From positions 1,488,001 to 1,552,000 of the forward strand of contig NZ_MDJS01000001.1 in NCBI RefSeq assembly GCF_001705515.1: 64,000 nucleotides of DNA. Direction: 5' to 3'. The DNA comes from Mucilaginibacter sp. PPCGB 2223 (GTDB taxonomy: Bacteria > Bacteroidota > Bacteroidia > Sphingobacteriales > Sphingobacteriaceae). Each line of letters starts with the position of its first letter. The first letter of the stretch is position 1. The translations under genes were made by a program, and so were the position numbers. Below are positions 60,138 to 64,000 of this stretch, in pieces. The notes below the pieces were generated by a model, which was not told the origin of the DNA, did no database searches, and worked only from the letters and a program-made list of their open reading frames with translations.

Positions 60138-62621
60138 CTAATACGGGTCCACATCAACCTGCACCACACAACCTTTGCTCAGTTTGGTGGTCTGGAACTG
60201 CAGCAGCACATCCTGCAAAATAGCTTTGGCTTTCACTATCGAAACCGTATCCTTCTCAAACTTGAGCATGATGGATTTGATATAATAATTGCGGATGCGG
60301 TTAATGAGCGGAAACTCCGGACCGATCACCCTGTCGGCGAAGTGCTTTCTTAACTCTGTTGCCAGGTAATCGGCCTGCAGGTATAGCTTTTCGGGTTCTT
60401 TGTGTTTGATATCGAGGCTGATGATACGAGAGAACGGCGGGTATTTGAAGCCTTTACGTTCGATCATTTCGGTATCATACAGGTCGCGGTAATTATTTTC
60501 GATCACCTGTTTGATGACACGGTGCGCAGGGTCGTAAGTTTGGATAACAACTTTACCCTGCTTACCCCTTCGCCCTGCCCTGCCGCTTACCTGAGCCAGG
60601 AGTTGAAAGGCGCGCTCATTGGCCCGGTAATCGGGATATTTAAGCAGGCTGTCGGCGCTGACGATGCCGATAACGGTAATATCCGGAAAGTCGAGCCCTT
60701 TAGCTACCATTTGCGTGCCTACCAGTATATCGATCTTTTTTTCCTCGATATCGTTCAGGATATTCTGGAAAGCCATTTTAGAGCGGGTAGTATCGAGGTC
60801 CATACGGGCTATCCGGGCATCGGGCAGCAGCATGGATAGCTCGTCTTCCACCTTTTCGGTACCGAAGCCTTTTTGCTCCAGGTGCGCCGAACCACATGCC
60901 GGGCAAATGGATGGCGAATCCTCGCGGTAACCGCAATAATGGCAGTGCAGCTTGCCGCTGCTTTTATGATAGGTAAGCGTTACATCGCAATTGATACATT
61001 TGGGTGTATACGCGCAGGTTTTGCAGATGATGACCGGTGCGTAGCCGCGTCTGTTCTGAAACAAAATGACTTGTTCTTTTTTTGCCAGCGCTTCGCCGAT
61101 ATCCTGCATCAGCACGCTGCTGAAGTGCGACTGCATGGTTTTATTTTTGGTTTCCTGAACAATGCTCACTACCTCGATCTTCGGCAGCTCAACGCCGCCG
61201 AACCGCTCATTCAGTTCAACCAGCCCGTACTTATCGGCTTGGGCATTGTAGTACGATTCGAACGAGGGTGTGGCCGAACCCAGCAACACTTTAGCCTTGT
61301 GCAGGTTACCTAAAAAGATGGAAGCATCGCGCGCATTGTAGCGCGGAGCCGGGTCGTATTGTTTGTAGGAGCTTTCGTGTTCTTCATCTACGATGATCAG
61401 ACCTAAATTTTCGAAAGGTAAAAATACCGACGATCGTGCACCGAGTATAATGCGGTATTCGCCTTTTAAAACCTTTTGCCATACTTCTACCCGCTCGTTA
61501 TCATTAAAACGGGAGTGGTAAACACCGATATTATTACCAAAGTACTGGCGGAGGCGCTCGACGATGTGTGTAGTCAGGGCGATCTCGGGCAGCAGGTACA
61601 GCACCTGCCCGCCTTTATCGAGCACCTGCTCTATCAAACGAATGTACACCTGCGTTTTGCCCGATGAGGTTACCCCGTGCAGCAAAACCACATCCTTCGT
61701 GCTAAACCGCTCTTTGATACCGCTTAACACTTCTGATTGCTTATCGCTCAAGGTAAAATGCTCATCGAGGAAATCATCGCCATCAGATAACCGGCTAACC
61801 ACGCGCTCATCAGCAATAAAAACTTCTTTATCTATCAAAGCTTTAATGGCTGCAGCACTGGCGCCGCTGGCCTCGGTAAGTTCGGTTTTGGAGATCGCTT
61901 TTTGCTGGCGCGACAGGTGGATATAAGCCAGCAAGGCATCGGCTTGCTTGGGCGCGCGTTCCAGTATCGCGAAAAGCTCTTTCATTTGTTCCGGGTTTTG
62001 ATAAACCGGGTTGAGCGTGATAAAAGCGCGTTTACGTGGTTTGTAACGGTCGTTCACGTCCTCGCTGATATGGATGATATTTTTTTCGAACAGCCTTTTC
62101 AGGATCGGCATCACCGTTTTTTGGCCCAGCAGTTTAGCCACATCGCTTACGGTCAGTTCGGGCTGCATGTCGAGCGCATCAATGATCAGGAACTCCTTGT
62201 CATTAAGCTCCGATTTATCGTACTCAAAATCTTGGTTAAGGGTGATCTTGGTTTCGCTGGCCAGTTTTAACGCGGCCGGCAAGGCAGCGTTCATTACTTC
62301 GCCTACATTGCAGAGGTAATAATCGGCAATCCATTTCCAGAAAGCCAGTTGCCGGTCGTTAACCACCGGGCGGTCATCCAAAATATCAATGATGTATTTA
62401 GCCTCGTATTTTTCGGGCGCCTGGTTACCGATACTGGCAATGATCGCAGTATAGAGCTTACTTTTACCAAACTGCACTACCACACGCTTGCCCACAGCAA
62501 CGCTGTCGTTCAACTCAAATGGTACTCGGTAAGTGTAATTTTTGGCAATGGCCAGCGGCAGGATCACTTCAACAAAAAGTGTTTCGCGCTGGGTGCCAGT
62601 CGATCCGGCAAATTCAAGCAT
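60138..62621 (-). CDS. priA: primosomal protein N' (replication restart helicase PriA)
   Basis: This 827-residue DNA helicase reloads the replisome at stalled forks. It has the N-terminal 3'-end binding and winged-helix parts (about 1-290), Walker A GVTSSGKTQVY, the DEEH motif in IVDEEHESSYKQ, the paired zinc-binding cysteines (CKTC, CINCD, CHYCG, CPACG) in the middle of the helicase core, and motif VI in QVSGRAGRRGKQG. Length is typical for Bacteroidetes PriA. Its start directly follows the DUF423 stop (TAAATG), so the two are coupled. Confidence 0.97.
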   Translation of the reverse strand: MLEFAGSTGTQRETLFVEVILPLAIAKNYTYRVPFELNDSVAVGKRVVVQFGKSKLYTAIIASIGNQAPEKYEAKYIIDILDDRPVVNDRQLAFWKWIADYYLCNVGEVMNAALPAALKLASETKITLNQDFEYDKSELNDKEFLIIDALDMQPELTVSDVAKLLGQKTVMPILKRLFEKNIIHISEDVNDRYKPRKRAFITLNPVYQNPEQMKELFAILERAPKQADALLAYIHLSRQQKAISKTELTEASGASAAAIKALIDKEVFIADERVVSRLSDGDDFLDEHFTLSDKQSEVLSGIKERFSTKDVVLLHGVTSSGKTQVYIRLIEQVLDKGGQVLYLLPEIALTTHIVERLRQYFGNNIGVYHSRFNDNERVEVWQKVLKGEYRIILGARSSVFLPFENLGLIIVDEEHESSYKQYDPAPRYNARDASIFLGNLHKAKVLLGSATPSFESYYNAQADKYGLVELNERFGGVELPKIEVVSIVQETKNKTMQSHFSSVLMQDIGEALAKKEQVILFQNRRGYAPVIICKTCAYTPKCINCDVTLTYHKSSGKLHCHYCGYREDSPSICPACGSAHLEQKGFGTEKVEDELSMLLPDARIARMDLDTTRSKMAFQNILNDIEEKKIDILVGTQMVAKGLDFPDITVIGIVSADSLLKYPDYRANERAFQLLAQVSGRAGRRGKQGKVVIQTYDPAHRVIKQVIENNYRDLYDTEMIERKGFKYPPFSRIISLDIKHKEPEKLYLQADYLATELRKHFADRVIGPEFPLINRIRNYYIKSIMLKFEKDTVSIVKAKAILQDVLLQFQTTKLSKGCVVQVDVDPY

Positions 62622-63008
62622 TTATTTATTCCTTATGGCAGCTACAGCTAATGTAGCCCATCCGGCAATAAATAGCAAGCCGCCAATGGGTGTAATCACA
62701 CCGATAACAGTTGGCAGGTTCCAGTTAAATAAATGGCCGAAAACGAACAGATAAAGCGAACCCGAAAAGCAGATGATGCCAAACGTAAACAGGTAATAAC
62801 TTGCAGCTATCAGGTTATTTTTAAAACGGGTAAAGGTTGACAGGAACAGCAAGGCAAACACATGGTAAAACTGGTACTGCACGGCAGTGTGCCAAACTTC
62901 GAGCTGTTTTGCATCGAGCTTAGCTTCGAGGCCGTGCGCGCCGAAGGCACCTGCAACAACCGCGAGCAAACCAAAGAGCGCCCCGGTTACGATGATCTGT
63001 TTATTCAT
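62622..63008 (-). CDS. DUF423-family membrane protein
   Basis: This 128-residue protein has four hydrophobic segments (about 5-25, 45-62, 70-88 and 100-122) and the DUF423 pattern GAFGAHGLEAKLDAKQLEVW near the N-terminus with GVITPIGGLLFIAGW at the C-terminus. The family (YgdD) is widespread and of unknown biochemical function. It is co-transcribed with priA, abutting it with no gap. Confidence 0.9.
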   Translation of the reverse strand: MNKQIIVTGALFGLLAVVAGAFGAHGLEAKLDAKQLEVWHTAVQYQFYHVFALLFLSTFTRFKNNLIAASYYLFTFGIICFSGSLYLFVFGHLFNWNLPTVIGVITPIGGLLFIAGWATLAVAAIRNK

Positions 63009-63073
63009 GGGTGATATTTGCGCGCTAAGTTAACAAGTTGAAAAGAATAACTAACGGCTTGCAGTTTAAAAAT

Positions 63074-63082
63074 CTATTTTTG
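63074..63082 (+). promoter_or_regulatory. -7 promoter box of the gene at 63102
   Basis: TATTTTTG (63075-63082) matches TAnnTTTG and gives a leader of about 15 bases before the ATG at 63102. A -33 element at normal spacing was not clear. Confidence 0.45.
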
Positions 63083-63101
63083 TAAAAATTCCCCGCAAAC
63101 A

Positions 63102-64000
63102 ATGAGGCGACCTATTATTATCACGGCTATTTTATTGATGATTGCAGGAGCCATAACTGTCGCATATTTTAAAAACCTGCATTTGCCCGGCCAGCAATCG
63201 GGCAGGGTAATGAGCGCTATACCGGCCGATGCTGCACTGGTGCTGGAGTATAAAAACGACCAGGATTTTTACGAACTTTTAGGGAAAGACAGCTTGTTGA
63301 CCACGCTGATAGGCGACCAACGATCTGCCGAGCTGATCAAACTGAAAACCAGCATACTGCAAAACCGCGACCTGAAAAGCTTTTTTGCAGGGCAAAGTAT
63401 TTTTATATCGGTGCATCCGCGACAGGACAGCGTGGCGTTTCTGATCACCACGTCGGGCAATAAACCGCTCAACGGTGCTTTTGAACGTTTTGGCGCGCTA
63501 AGAACCGACGATATAGATATGGCAGGCACCAACTTTGCCGGCCGGCCCGGTTTGGTGGTTAACCTGCATAGCATCAGCAAAAAACTATACATCGTAAACC
63601 AGGGCGAGAATATATTTTCGGCAAGTTTTTCGAAACAACTGGCTGAGGCTTCGGCGTTATACCGCACGCAAAAGCACGGGGACGTTTTTGTGCAGATGAC
63701 CGACCAGCAGGATGCCAACTCGATAGCCAACCTGTATGTGAACTACCGGGCGCTCGACCCGCTTTTCGACGGCTTGTTTAAAAGTAAGAACAACGACATA
63801 TTGCGCAGCTTCCGCCAGATGCCTGCCGTGGCATCGCTCAACCTGAACTATAAAAGCGATGCGCTGATGTTTAACGGCACGAGCCACATTAACGGTGCAG
63901 AGCCGAACAGCTACCTGAGCCTGTTCAGGTATCAGCAGCCTACTGTTAACGAGCTGAAAGATATCTTTCCGCTCACTACTGCCTATAGTGTAAACTTTGC
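63102..64000 (+). CDS. hypothetical exported or membrane-anchored protein, truncated by the window edge
   Basis: The frame is open from the ATG at 63102 to the end of the window, 299 codons plus two bases. It begins MRRPIIITAILLMIAGAITV, an uncleaved-looking N-terminal anchor, and continues as a mixed alpha/beta protein with AIPADAALVLEYKNDQDFY, a pattern seen in DUF3352-like proteins of Bacteroidetes. No catalytic motif was found. It is divergent from the DUF423-priA operon. Confidence 0.8.
   Translation, partial: MRRPIIITAILLMIAGAITVAYFKNLHLPGQQSGRVMSAIPADAALVLEYKNDQDFYELLGKDSLLTTLIGDQRSAELIKLKTSILQNRDLKSFFAGQSIFISVHPRQDSVAFLITTSGNKPLNGAFERFGALRTDDIDMAGTNFAGRPGLVVNLHSISKKLYIVNQGENIFSASFSKQLAEASALYRTQKHGDVFVQMTDQQDANSIANLYVNYRALDPLFDGLFKSKNNDILRSFRQMPAVASLNLNYKSDALMFNGTSHINGAEPNSYLSLFRYQQPTVNELKDIFPLTTAYSVNF

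Noticed and set aside
1..64000. CRISPR array, prophage or secondary-metabolite cluster
   Set aside because: No regularly spaced direct repeats, cas, phage structural or NRPS/PKS genes were found in the window.

Overview
The window looks like a chromosomal segment of a Bacteroidota bacterium, most likely family Sphingobacteriaceae (Mucilaginibacter/Pedobacter type). The reasons are an OmpA-family protein with a thrombospondin type-3 linker, a carboxypeptidase-regulatory-like secreted protein, an NRAMP transporter fused to a universal stress domain, a GH31 enzyme, Bacteroidetes-type promoter boxes (TAnnTTTG, e.g. at 57019-57026) with little Shine-Dalgarno signal, and short GC-rich or C-tract intergenic palindromes. 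The genus is inferred, not proven.

Layout. (1) 0.3-5.5 kb, minus strand: phosphoenolpyruvate synthase followed by an MlaE-MlaF-MlaD lipid transporter. (2) 5.6-17.8 kb: a stress island with Hsp20, a beta-CASP metallo-hydrolase, two P-type ATPases, three tandem-domain universal stress proteins, an L,D-transpeptidase homologue that has lost its catalytic motif, and a flavin-binding PNPOx-like protein. Most transcription units here carry a CRP/FNR-spaced palindrome, TGA-N6-TCA, upstream, suggesting one regulon (hypoxia, nitrosative or energy stress by analogy) that also captures ppsA. (3) 18.1-20.7 kb: a GH31 glycosidase with a large operator-like palindrome, and tRNA-Leu(UAG). (4) 20.8-45.6 kb, all minus strand: a surface polysaccharide cluster. 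It reads kdsA-kdsD, Wza-like exporter, Wzz-like chain-length protein, a heptose module (HldD, GmhA, HldE-type kinase, GT9-like transferase), Wzx flippase, a Zn-dehydrogenase with a two-subunit thiamine-diphosphate E1 enzyme, FkbM methyltransferase, Wzy-like polymerase, GT2, a secreted clan-A glycosidase, two GT4 enzymes, a GDP-mannose dehydratase-like enzyme, two tandem WcaJ-type initiating transferases and a BtuF-like protein.

(5) 46-64 kb: housekeeping and accessory genes. These are an M16 peptidase pair (one catalytic, one not), the OmpA protein, cystathionine beta-synthase, an Lrp regulator, an MntR/DtxR-type regulator with its own palindrome followed by the NRAMP-USP transporter, SmpB, protein isoaspartate methyltransferase, a zeta-toxin-like kinase with a small partner protein, a YhcH-family protein, PriA, a DUF423 membrane protein and a truncated secreted protein at the edge. 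Two inverted copies of a roughly 100-120 bp intergenic repeat lie at 56.3 and 60.0 kb.

The most promising undescribed material is the TGA-N6-TCA regulon with its inactive-looking L,D-transpeptidase, and the E1 alpha/beta plus dehydrogenase set embedded in a heptose-type glycan locus. No CRISPR array, phage, integrase or intact insertion sequence was seen.
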